From NCBI GenBank assembly GCA_003448835.1, contig DLXM01000230.1, positions 4,710-14,803 on the forward strand: 10,094 bases of DNA. Direction: 5' to 3'. Positions 1 through 7,364 of the stretch are shown piece by piece. Both the position numbers and the translations under genes were made by a program. The stretch's first letter is position 1; the number at the start of each line of letters is the position of its first letter. The notes under the pieces are model-generated. The model had not been told where the DNA came from. It was given only the letters and a program-made list of their open reading frames with translations, and did not search any database. This DNA comes from Bacteroidota bacterium (lineage in GTDB: Bacteria; Bacteroidota; Rhodothermia; Balneolales; HLUCCA01).

Positions 1-1434
1 ACATTTTACAAGCCACTTGCTCAATATGATCTGGTAAACGAATACTCAGGGCCGGTCACTGTGCTAGAGGGTACTGCCAACTATAATCTTGGAGATAACA
101 CCGGTTTACAGTTTTTTTATGTAGATGAAGATGTGAAGAATGGTGTCCGCTACTATTATGCGCTCGTTGCATACGATCGGGGAGTTTATACTGATGCAGG
201 GGTATTAGAAATCGATCCACAAGAAAACACTTTTAACTTTTCAGTTGATGCTTTTTCTAATATTCGTGGAACCAGCGCCAATGCTGCAGTTGTAGTCCCG
301 AGGCCCAAAGCAGCTGGTTTTGTAGCTGGAGGAGCTAATGAAGATTTAAGTCGAGTTACTTCCGGTAGGGGTACAGGTAGTATTGAAGTTGAGGTCGTAA
401 ATAGTGAAGAAGCTGATTTTGAGGCCGTTTATAAACTCGAATTTGAATCTGAATCACTATCTGTGTCAGAATACGTCACAACAAAGTATCGTTTACTTAA
501 AGTAAATGATGGTACCACTCTATTTAATCGTGAAGTTACCGATGCTCCACCTTATGTAGATGGATTTTTTGTTCGCGTATTCAATGATGATTTTATTGAA
601 CCATTTCCTGAGCAATCGGGCTGGGTTGAGAATTATGGTTCCGAAACAGAGACTTTCAGTTTTAATCCGGCAGAACTTGAAAGTTATCGTACTAACTGGA
701 TTGTGGAAGTTGAGCCTGATCAGAGCGCAGATGGGGTTTACATCCCGGCTGATTTTGAACTGATTTGGAGTGATGAAAATGTGTATCTACCACCACGTTT
801 TCAGGCCATAAATTATCTCAGAGACTCACTCAATGTGATTGCAGTCAATTTGGAGACTAACCAACAAGCTGATTTATTAATTGTTGACAGAAATGAAAAC
901 CGTGATTTTGATGTAGAAGATGAGCTTATTATTGTTGAACGAGTTGGACTTTTCCAGTTCAGACATCGTGTTCGATTCTCACTTCCTCAAAATCAATCAA
1001 GTCAGAAACCCGGCACAGGTAGTGTAATCCGAATTGCAAATAAAAAACCATTCACATCTGACGATTATTTCCAGTTTAGTTTGAATGATTCTAGTTTCGA
1101 TACTGATCTGGCAGTTCAGGAGCTTGAAAAAATTGCGGTAGTCCCAAATCCTTATATCGCTTCAAGTGAATTTGAAGTGCGGACATCTTCTGTGGGTAGA
1201 AGTGAACGCCGGATTGCCTTTATTAATTTACCTGCAAAATGTACTATTCGAATCTTTAATCTGAGGGGAGAGATGATTCAAACATTTTCAAGAGATGCAG
1301 CTTCAGATAACGGAATGGAATTCTGGGACTTAAAATCCAGAGATTTTCAGGATGTTGCATATGGGGTATACTTTTATCACGTCGAGGCACCCGGCATTGG
1401 GAACATAACAGGAAAATTTGCTCTCATAAAATAA
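1..1434 (+). CDS. Large secreted protein with T9SS-type C-terminal domain (5' end outside window)
   Basis: The reading frame is open from the first base, so this is the last 477 codons of a longer gene. The GTG at 61 is probably only an internal codon, because the frame upstream already encodes similar sequence. The N-terminal part seen here contains a run typical of fibronectin-III-like surface proteins (YYYALVAYDRG). The middle is acidic and beta-rich with no family I recognise. The last ~100 residues (about 1120-1431) look like a secretion/sorting domain: VPNPY at its start, then TIRIFNLRGE, then GVYFYHV, ending GKFALIK. By family knowledge such domains direct proteins through the type IX system to the cell surface; that this one does so is inferred. 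A Ca-loop-like DRNENRDFD stretch lies at 886-912. PorV/PorQ-family gene follows after 4 bp, suggesting cotranscription. The function of the body is unknown. Confidence 0.85.
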   Translation, partial: TFYKPLAQYDLVNEYSGPVTVLEGTANYNLGDNTGLQFFYVDEDVKNGVRYYYALVAYDRGVYTDAGVLEIDPQENTFNFSVDAFSNIRGTSANAAVVVPRPKAAGFVAGGANEDLSRVTSGRGTGSIEVEVVNSEEADFEAVYKLEFESESLSVSEYVTTKYRLLKVNDGTTLFNREVTDAPPYVDGFFVRVFNDDFIEPFPEQSGWVENYGSETETFSFNPAELESYRTNWIVEVEPDQSADGVYIPADFELIWSDENVYLPPRFQAINYLRDSLNVIAVNLETNQQADLLIVDRNENRDFDVEDELIIVERVGLFQFRHRVRFSLPQNQSSQKPGTGSVIRIANKKPFTSDDYFQFSLNDSSFDTDLAVQELEKIAVVPNPYIASSEFEVRTSSVGRSERRIAFINLPAKCTIRIFNLRGEMIQTFSRDAASDNGMEFWDLKSRDFQDVAYGVYFYHVEAPGIGNITGKFALIK

Positions 1435-1438
1435 CATT

Positions 1439-2521
1439 ATGAATCAGAAACGATTACATCATATAGGATCCTGGTTGTTGCTGTGTGTGCTGTCAACTAC
1501 CATTATTACAACTACTGCTTACTCACAAAGCAAGGTCGGGACTACTGCGGCAACTTTTTTGTCACTTGGAACCGGCGCAAGGGCAACAGGTCTTGGTCAT
1601 GCATATACAGCAATGGCATCCGGACCCGACGCGTTATTTTGGAATCCGTCAGGAATATCGATCCGGTTTGAACCAACTGATCCCTTAGGGAGTGTGATGT
1701 TCAACAACAAGCAATGGTTTGCCGGTGTTCAGTACAATGCTTTGAGCCTGACCTTACCTGTATCTAAATACGATCGAGTGATAGGATTACATGTTATTTA
1801 TCTGGATTATGGACAGATGGATATCCGAACCGTGGATCAACCTGAGGGTAATGGGCTCACTTTTGGAGCTTATGATCTGGCAGTTGGTCTAAGTTTTGCT
1901 TCTCCAATTACCAGTACATTTCATTTGGGTGGGACAGTAAAATATGTGCAGCAATCGATTTATGATATGCGATCAAGTACAGTTGCAGTAGACATTGGAT
2001 TTACGCTTATTACTCCCTATTTGAATGGTATGCGTATGGGTGCTTCACTCATGAATTTTGGTGGAAAAATGCAACTTGATGGATTAAACGCAAATTTCAT
2101 AGACAATCCATATCCTGATATCATTGGTGGTAATGACAATGTGGAGGCTATTTACAAAATGGATGAGTGGAACATCCCTATTCAGTTTAAATTCGGAGTT
2201 CTCATTCCGGTTATCGCTTCTGAGCATTTTGACTGGTATGTTATGGGTGAATCACATCAAACAAATGATCAATATTTGAACGCAGATTTTGGTAGTCAAG
2301 TTGTCTTAAAAACAAAAACAACTCGAATCACACCAAGAATTGGATACAAAGACTTTCCACTCGACTCAAACTTCAAGTTCGATCAAGTAGATAGTCACTG
2401 GACGTTTGGAATTGGTATTCAATCCAGAATTGTAGGATTCATTTTTGGCGTTGATTATGCTTACGTTCCATTCGATAAACTTGGAGATACGTCTATGATC
2501 GATCTCAGAATCTATTTTTAA
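1439..2521 (+). CDS. PorV/PorQ-family outer-membrane beta-barrel protein
   Basis: A 360-residue protein with a signal peptide: basic MNQKR, a hydrophobic core at about 11-26, and likely cleavage after AYS (residue 29). The mature N-terminus, residues 41-73, carries the signature of the PorV/PorQ (UPF0164) family: LSLGTGARATGLGHAYTA followed by DALFWNPSGI. The rest alternates short beta strands rich in Gly, Tyr and Phe and ends in an aromatic strand (LRIYF), as expected for an outer-membrane barrel. Family members in T9SS bacteria (PorV) bind C-terminal-domain cargo and carry it from the translocon to the attachment machinery; PorQ and other paralogs have less clear roles, so the exact subtype is not settled. 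It lies between two genes whose products both end in sorting-like domains, which supports an export role. The ATG at 1439 is the only good start; no Shine-Dalgarno site precedes it. Confidence 0.85.
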   Translation: MNQKRLHHIGSWLLLCVLSTTIITTTAYSQSKVGTTAATFLSLGTGARATGLGHAYTAMASGPDALFWNPSGISIRFEPTDPLGSVMFNNKQWFAGVQYNALSLTLPVSKYDRVIGLHVIYLDYGQMDIRTVDQPEGNGLTFGAYDLAVGLSFASPITSTFHLGGTVKYVQQSIYDMRSSTVAVDIGFTLITPYLNGMRMGASLMNFGGKMQLDGLNANFIDNPYPDIIGGNDNVEAIYKMDEWNIPIQFKFGVLIPVIASEHFDWYVMGESHQTNDQYLNADFGSQVVLKTKTTRITPRIGYKDFPLDSNFKFDQVDSHWTFGIGIQSRIVGFIFGVDYAYVPFDKLGDTSMIDLRIYF

Positions 2522-4219
2522 ATGCATTCAAGGAATGGATTATTATTTCTTATTCTTGTTCTATCTACATTAATCGGATGCAAGAAATCTACGGAATCAC
2601 GATTTGATTTCGACCCCGGAGTAGTTGTAGCAACTGTTAATTCCGATACAATTTATGCCGAAGCATTTGAGGAAACATATATCAATATGTTAAGCCGCAC
2701 CGGATATGCGGTCTCTTATCAGCATCGATTTTTCCACTTGAATCAAATTATTGATGAGTTTCTGTTATCACAGGAAGCTAAAAGAATAGATCTTAACGAC
2801 TCATTGGCTTTTAATTATGCTGAAAAAACATCAAATCGAACACTTCGGAATTTATTTGTCAAGTATGAGTTTCTCGAGCAATTAGAACTACCTGATGAAA
2901 AAAGAACCAGGTTCACTTTTTATCGTTCTAAACAAAACCCATATGTAAGACAGCTTTTTTTTAATGATGAATCACAAGCCAATGATTACTACAATCGGTT
3001 GAACAATGGTGAGTCTTTCGTTGATCTTGCAAATGAGCTGTATAATACTGCAACTTATGATAGTCTCGCCGGATTCATAGGCGAAATACGATATTTCGGG
3101 GTCGATGATGTTTTCGCTGAAACAGTATACGCACTTGATGCAGGTGAGTATTCTAATCCCGTTAGAACCCGACAAGGATTTGTAATAGTTTTTGTTGAAA
3201 ACTGGAAGCTAAATCCAATTATTACAGAAACTGAATTTGAGCAAAGAGCAGAAGGAATTCGATTTATGCTCCATCAACGAGATTTTCAGATGGGTGCCGA
3301 TTCTTTCATCAGAGCTTTCATGTCTGACTTAAACCCTGAGCCGGTCAGAGATAATATTGCTGATTTTCAGAGTTACATTTATCAGCGATTACCACAGAAA
3401 ACCAATCCAACGGAGTTGCAACGACCAATTCCTTCCGATTTCATAAGCTCACCAGATGATCTGGACCTACAGGCACCATTAGTCACATTTAACATACGAG
3501 GTGAAACCGTTGCTTTCAGGGTACAAGATTATCTCAACTGGATCGATTCTTTACCTTATGATGAAATCAGAAATCGCTTCGATGCATCTTTAGGCAGAGC
3601 ACTTATGTGGGACACTTTTGCAAAAGAATCTAAGGTGAAAGGATATGATAAGGATCCATTTGTTGAATTTAATTCTGATTTGGCACTCAAATTTTATTTG
3701 GCCTCCAGACTAAGAGATTCTCTTAAAACACGAGAAGTTGAATCAATAGAACAGGCAGATATTGCTGATGCTTATACAGCATTTGGATATGATGCAGAGA
3801 AATTATCAAAAATTTCCTTCCATCTTCTGGAAGTTAAAGATTTTTCTACGGCCCTTGACGTTCAACAAGAAATAGTTTCCGGAAAGCTAAAAATGGAGAC
3901 TCTCCCTGATACACAATTTTTGAATGGTGATCAGCAATCATTACGTAATTCAGAACTTTTATCTCATTTATTACGAGCCACTCTCAATCATCCGCATATC
4001 GTTGGAACCCGATCAGGCTGGTTTATACTTAAAGTCCAGCACAGGCAAATGAGCATCGATAACATTGAGGATGTTTCCTCTGAAATTGCGGATAAACTTA
4101 GTCCCATTTACAATGAATTTAAATTACTACGTAAACTACGTTCAGACTCCAATATTTACATCGATACAGTTGCGTTTAACAATTTGATGGACTACTCATT
4201 ACAACAGGATTTCAAATGA
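2522..4219 (+). CDS. Lipoprotein peptidyl-prolyl cis-trans isomerase (parvulin, SurA/PrsA-like)
   Basis: A 565-residue predicted lipoprotein. The signal peptide ends in a lipobox (LIGC), with the lipidated cysteine at residue 20 followed by KK. Residues 31-130 form a helical SurA-N-like region. A parvulin-type rotamase domain spans about 137-228: it opens with the strand YVRQLFF, has the helix GESFVDLANELY, the segment GFIGEIRYFG and the closing GEYSNPVRTRQGFVIVFVEN. A second, weaker parvulin-like unit may lie at 410-507: KISFHLLEV, then DFSTALDVQQEI, and finally GTRSGWFILKVQHR. Such proteins isomerise prolyl bonds and chaperone envelope proteins in the periplasm. The ATG directly abuts the stop of the PorV/PorQ gene and the 3' end overlaps the glycoside hydrolase gene, so translation is probably coupled. 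Likely clients are the neighbouring barrel and the large secreted proteins; this is inference. Isomerase activity itself is not certain. Confidence 0.8.
   Translation: MHSRNGLLFLILVLSTLIGCKKSTESRFDFDPGVVVATVNSDTIYAEAFEETYINMLSRTGYAVSYQHRFFHLNQIIDEFLLSQEAKRIDLNDSLAFNYAEKTSNRTLRNLFVKYEFLEQLELPDEKRTRFTFYRSKQNPYVRQLFFNDESQANDYYNRLNNGESFVDLANELYNTATYDSLAGFIGEIRYFGVDDVFAETVYALDAGEYSNPVRTRQGFVIVFVENWKLNPIITETEFEQRAEGIRFMLHQRDFQMGADSFIRAFMSDLNPEPVRDNIADFQSYIYQRLPQKTNPTELQRPIPSDFISSPDDLDLQAPLVTFNIRGETVAFRVQDYLNWIDSLPYDEIRNRFDASLGRALMWDTFAKESKVKGYDKDPFVEFNSDLALKFYLASRLRDSLKTREVESIEQADIADAYTAFGYDAEKLSKISFHLLEVKDFSTALDVQQEIVSGKLKMETLPDTQFLNGDQQSLRNSELLSHLLRATLNHPHIVGTRSGWFILKVQHRQMSIDNIEDVSSEIADKLSPIYNEFKLLRKLRSDSNIYIDTVAFNNLMDYSLQQDFK
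4206..4209 (+). promoter_or_regulatory. Ribosome binding site of the GH16 gene
   Basis: AGGA ends 6 nt before the ATG at 4216, inside the end of the preceding lipoprotein gene. The two other genes of this operon whose starts are visible have no such site, so this gene may be translated more independently, in addition to coupling through the ATGA overlap. Confidence 0.5.
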
Positions 4220-6084
4220 AAAACCTACTATTACAATTGGGTATCATTTTACTACTGATATTAAATTCCAATCCACTCTCAGCGCAGCGCTATGAACTGG
4301 TTTGGAGTGACGAATTCAATACTAATGAATTGGATACCGACACATGGAACACCTGGAAAGGCTCAGCCTTTAATGACGAATTACAATGTTATACCGAACG
4401 CGACAAGAATATTCAGCTACAAGATGGCGTATTAATGCTTACTGCGCACCGCGAACAAGTTCAGTGTGCAAATCTGTTACGTTCATATTCATCCGGACGC
4501 ATTTCAACCGATACTTTGAATGCCGGATGGGAGTATGGACGATTTGAGATCAGTGCAAAAATGCCATCCGGTACTGGCTTTTGGCCTGCATTCTGGTTGA
4601 TGCCGGCTAAATTGATAGGTTGGCCCAGAGGTGGTGAGATTGATATCATGGAATATCGTGGGAATCTTGTTAACGAAACGAATGCCGCAATACACTACTG
4701 GCGTGCAGGATGTAGCGGAAACTCAGCAACCTGTCGTGAAATAGAAGGACAGAATTTAGACACAGGACTCGATTTATCGGCCGATTTTAATATTTATGCC
4801 CTCGAATGGACTCCTTCCAAACTTATCTGGTATTTCAATGAAAATCCATATTTCGAAGTTGATCTGACAACCATATCAGCTGAATATAATCCATTTACCG
4901 GACCGTTTTATATCATTTTGAATCTTGCTGTTGGAGGGAATTATCTTCCAAATCCCACACCTTCAACTGTATTCCCCCAATCCTTTACAATTGACTATGT
5001 CCGGGTTTTTCAGGACTCGAATCAAAAACCTGAAGTGGATGTAAGTACAGTTGACATCACTTATGCATCAGGTTCATCCATTCAATTTACTCCTACTGTC
5101 ACAGATCCAGATGGATCAATTGAAAGAGTAGATTATTTTCTGGATGGAGAATTGATACAATCTGTAAGCCAGCCACCATTTTATGCTCAATTAGACCCCA
5201 TAATTGAAGGATGTTATGAACTTTCTGTTGTAGCTTATGACAATGATAACGCTGCATCAGAAGAACATAATGAACGAGTCATTATCATTGGTGAAGGATG
5301 CACTAACAAAGCCTATGAAAGCAATCCGCCTGTCGTCCCGGCAATTATTCCATTTTGGCGTTATAATCATGGCGGACAGAACGTAGCATATTTTGAAACC
5401 ACACCTCTTATGAATTTAGGATCTTCAGATGATGAGGTGCCAAGAGCATTTGAAGGTGTCGATATTATGAAAGTTGATCACCCTGATACTGACTTTGCAG
5501 TTTTCGAAAGCGTAACAGGAGAATGGATGCGTTTTGAATTGGATAGTCCTGAATCTGGTCCAACTGATTGGATTTTTTCTATAGCTTCTGATATTAATTC
5601 TTCGTTTGATTTTGAAGTCAACGGAGTACAAGTGGGTTCCTTCAATAGAATTCGCACCAATGGAGATCCGGTTGAAAGAGTGCTTAATAACATTGAACTC
5701 CAGGAAGGATTAAATGACATCAAAATTACAACACGGATTGGAAATATTACGTGGTTTACTATGGATGTAACTAATTCAGAACCAGTTTCAATCGATAATC
5801 TGACAGATTCTGAACAACCGGTTGATATTATGTTGCTCAAATCATATCCGAATCCATTTAACCCATCTACTGTAGTACAGCTGGAGCTACCGGAAACATT
5901 AGAAATAACGTTGGCTGTTTACGCATTAAATGGAGCCAGAATTCTGACTCTACACCAAGGAATTTTGCCCCGGGGATCGCACCAATTTAAGGTCGACATG
6001 ACATCTTTTTCAAGTGGAGTATATTTTGCCAAAGCAACATCTGCTGAAATGACACAAGTACTGCCCATAACATTACTGAAGTAA
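4216..6084 (+). CDS. Secreted GH16 beta-glucanase (laminarinase-like) with Ig-like, CBM-like and T9SS sorting domains
   Basis: A 622-residue multidomain enzyme. The signal peptide covers residues 1-23 (cleavage LSA|Q). A glycoside hydrolase family 16 domain follows at about 26-265, with NDELQCYTERDKN, GFWPAFWLMP and the catalytic motif EIDIME: nucleophile E141, D143 and acid/base E146. The ExDxxE form and the surrounding sequence resemble bacterial endo-1,3-beta-glucanases (laminarinases); the exact substrate is inferred. Residues 272-358 look like a bacterial Ig-like domain (TDPDGSIERVDYFLDGELI). Residues 362-520 form a beta-rich module resembling CBM6-type carbohydrate-binding domains (TGEWMRFEL, FDFEVNGVQVG), less certain. 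The end, 541-622, is a T9SS type A sorting domain (SYPNPFNPST, GVYFAKA, final LPITLLK). The enzyme is therefore probably exported to the surface or medium to degrade beta-glucan such as algal laminarin. The ATG overlaps the previous stop by 4 bp (ATGA), making it the last gene of the operon; convergent tgt begins its 3' end 26 bp on. Confidence 0.9.
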   Translation: MKNLLLQLGIILLLILNSNPLSAQRYELVWSDEFNTNELDTDTWNTWKGSAFNDELQCYTERDKNIQLQDGVLMLTAHREQVQCANLLRSYSSGRISTDTLNAGWEYGRFEISAKMPSGTGFWPAFWLMPAKLIGWPRGGEIDIMEYRGNLVNETNAAIHYWRAGCSGNSATCREIEGQNLDTGLDLSADFNIYALEWTPSKLIWYFNENPYFEVDLTTISAEYNPFTGPFYIILNLAVGGNYLPNPTPSTVFPQSFTIDYVRVFQDSNQKPEVDVSTVDITYASGSSIQFTPTVTDPDGSIERVDYFLDGELIQSVSQPPFYAQLDPIIEGCYELSVVAYDNDNAASEEHNERVIIIGEGCTNKAYESNPPVVPAIIPFWRYNHGGQNVAYFETTPLMNLGSSDDEVPRAFEGVDIMKVDHPDTDFAVFESVTGEWMRFELDSPESGPTDWIFSIASDINSSFDFEVNGVQVGSFNRIRTNGDPVERVLNNIELQEGLNDIKITTRIGNITWFTMDVTNSEPVSIDNLTDSEQPVDIMLLKSYPNPFNPSTVVQLELPETLEITLAVYALNGARILTLHQGILPRGSHQFKVDMTSFSSGVYFAKATSAEMTQVLPITLLK

Positions 6085-6110
6085 AACTTATCCCCGGAAT
6101 TGAAGTTTAT

Positions 6111-7238
6111 TTACAGCCTTTTATCCACTGTACGAGCCATTCCTTCATACCAGCCTCCGAACGTATCATTCGCAATGTGAGTTCGTATCTCCTGCATCAG
6201 CCATAAATAAAAAGTCAGGTTGTGAACCGAAGCTAATTGCATCCCCATTAATTCACCACATTTGAAGAGATGGTGTAAGTACGCTAATGTGTGATTTTGA
6301 CATAAGTCAGATCCAAAACCAGCATCCGCAGAATCAAAACAGTCCTTCCACTTCGAATTTCGTAGATTTATTTTGCCGTTTCGTGTAAAAATCATTCCGT
6401 TTCGGGCATTTCTCGTTGGCATCACACAATCGAACATATCAATACCAAGTGCCACGTTATGTAGTAGATTTGCCGGTGTCCCCACACCCATTAAATATCT
6501 GGATTTCGTTTCCGGTAGGATGTCCGTCACCAAATTTGCCATTTCATACATCATATCCGTTGGCTCGCCCACACTGAGTCCACCGATTGCGTTTCCATCG
6601 AAATCCAAATCTGCAATGGCCTTTGCTGATTCTGCCCTTAATCCAGGATACACACTCCCTTGAACGATCCCGTATAATTGTTGATGATGTCCGTATAGAG
6701 GTTCTGTTTGTTCCAGTTGAACTTTACAACGTTTCGCCCATCTATGGGTCAGATGCATTGAGTTCCGTGCATAGGCTTCATCACATGGGTACGGCGGACA
6801 CTCATCCAAAACCATCATAATATCCGAACCCAAAACCCGTTGGGTGCCAATCACATTTTCCGGTGTAAATTGATGCTTAGATCCGTCGATATGACTTTTG
6901 AACGTCGCACCCTTTTCTTCCAATTTTCGATTTTCAGATAAAGAAAATACCTGATATCCGCCTGAATCAGTCAAAATTGGACCATCCCAATTCATAAATT
7001 GATGTAGGCCACCCGCTTTTTGCATGATTTCGTTTCCGGGGCGAAGATATAAGTGGTAGGTGTTGCCAAGGATGATTTGCGCTTTAATCTTCTCTCTTAA
7101 TTCATGCTGATACACCGCTTTTACAGTTGCAACAGTACCCACAGGCATAAATATGGGGGTTTGAATCATCCCGTGATCTGTTTTAACCGTACCCAGACGG
7201 GCTTTAGTATCAGATGATTTCTTTTGTAATGTGAACAA
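6111..7238 (-). CDS. tgt: Queuine/preQ1 tRNA-guanine transglycosylase
   Basis: Exchanges guanine 34 in the anticodon of GU(N) tRNAs (Asp, Asn, His, Tyr) for the queuosine precursor preQ1. Numbered from the TTG at 7238 (375 residues, the usual family length), it shows TPIFMPVGT (27-35), TDSGGYQVFSLS with general base D91, DECPP with D145, GGLSVGEPTD (219-228) and GIDMFDCVMPTRNARNG with the presumed nucleophile D270. The zinc site normally has three Cys and one His; here only C313 and H339 remain, the first two positions being F308 and S310. The frame stays open to a TTG at 7310 (399 residues), but those 24 extra residues do not resemble the family, and AAGGA lies 7 nt before the TTG at 7238. 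The N-terminus MFTLQKKSSDTKARLG matches the pattern of related enzymes. It is convergent with the upstream operon and divergent from the sugar transferase gene. No other queuosine gene is in the window. Confidence 0.95.
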   Translation of the reverse strand: MFTLQKKSSDTKARLGTVKTDHGMIQTPIFMPVGTVATVKAVYQHELREKIKAQIILGNTYHLYLRPGNEIMQKAGGLHQFMNWDGPILTDSGGYQVFSLSENRKLEEKGATFKSHIDGSKHQFTPENVIGTQRVLGSDIMMVLDECPPYPCDEAYARNSMHLTHRWAKRCKVQLEQTEPLYGHHQQLYGIVQGSVYPGLRAESAKAIADLDFDGNAIGGLSVGEPTDMMYEMANLVTDILPETKSRYLMGVGTPANLLHNVALGIDMFDCVMPTRNARNGMIFTRNGKINLRNSKWKDCFDSADAGFGSDLCQNHTLAYLHHLFKCGELMGMQLASVHNLTFYLWLMQEIRTHIANDTFGGWYEGMARTVDKRL

Positions 7239-7245
7239 ATCGAAG

Positions 7246-7250
7246 TCCTT
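7246..7250 (-). promoter_or_regulatory. Ribosome binding site that decides the tgt start
   Basis: On the minus strand the sequence reads AAGGA, then CTTCGAT, then TTG, giving a 7-nt spacing to a TTG start at 7238. This is one of the best Shine-Dalgarno sites in the window and supports the 375-residue form of Tgt over the 399-residue reading from 7310. Confidence 0.6.
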
Positions 7251-7292
7251 TTCTTTTAAACTATGTTTAGGCAGAATTTTAGGTGATCTGAA

Positions 7293-7298
7293 ATTATA
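7293..7298 (-). promoter_or_regulatory. Candidate -10 element for tgt
   Basis: The minus strand reads TATAAT, a perfect match to the general housekeeping -10 hexamer, about 55 nt upstream of the tgt start at 7238. The -35 position (TTTAAG at about 17 bp spacing) is a poor match. It overlaps the oppositely oriented element at 7297-7304. Short AT-rich matches arise by chance, so this is only a candidate. Confidence 0.35.
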
Positions 7299-7304
7299 CT
7301 TTTG
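7297..7304 (+). promoter_or_regulatory. Candidate Bacteroidota-type -7 element for the sugar transferase operon
   Basis: TACTTTTG matches the published Bacteroidota -7 consensus TAnnTTTG exactly. The TTTG expected at about -33 is not clear (only TTTT near 7277). Transcription from here would start around 7311 and leave a leader of about 55 nt before the GTG at 7365. The TTG at 7302, the start of the longest open frame, lies inside this element, which argues against it as a start codon. Confidence 0.4.
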
Positions 7305-7364
7305 CACCAATTAACCTTAAATTTACCGCTCGGGAAGATAAAAAATCTGGATGGCAAAATATAC

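Noticed and set aside
61..63. GTG as the start of the first gene
   Set aside because: The frame is open to base 1 with plausible protein sequence, no ribosome binding site precedes the GTG, and there is no signal peptide after it although the protein ends in a secretion domain.
5478..5840. 120-codon open frame on the minus strand inside the GH16 gene
   Set aside because: Lies opposite a clear coding region, has Ser/Ile-rich low-complexity composition, and shows no recognisable motif or ribosome binding site.
6084..6108. Possible terminator hairpin AAACTT...AAGTTT between the GH16 gene and tgt
   Set aside because: Only six mostly A-T pairs with a 13-nt loop and no clear U tract; too weak to call a terminator although the convergent position would suit one.
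6373..6663. 96-codon open frame on the plus strand inside tgt
   Set aside because: Antisense shadow of a highly conserved gene whose reading frame and motifs are certain.
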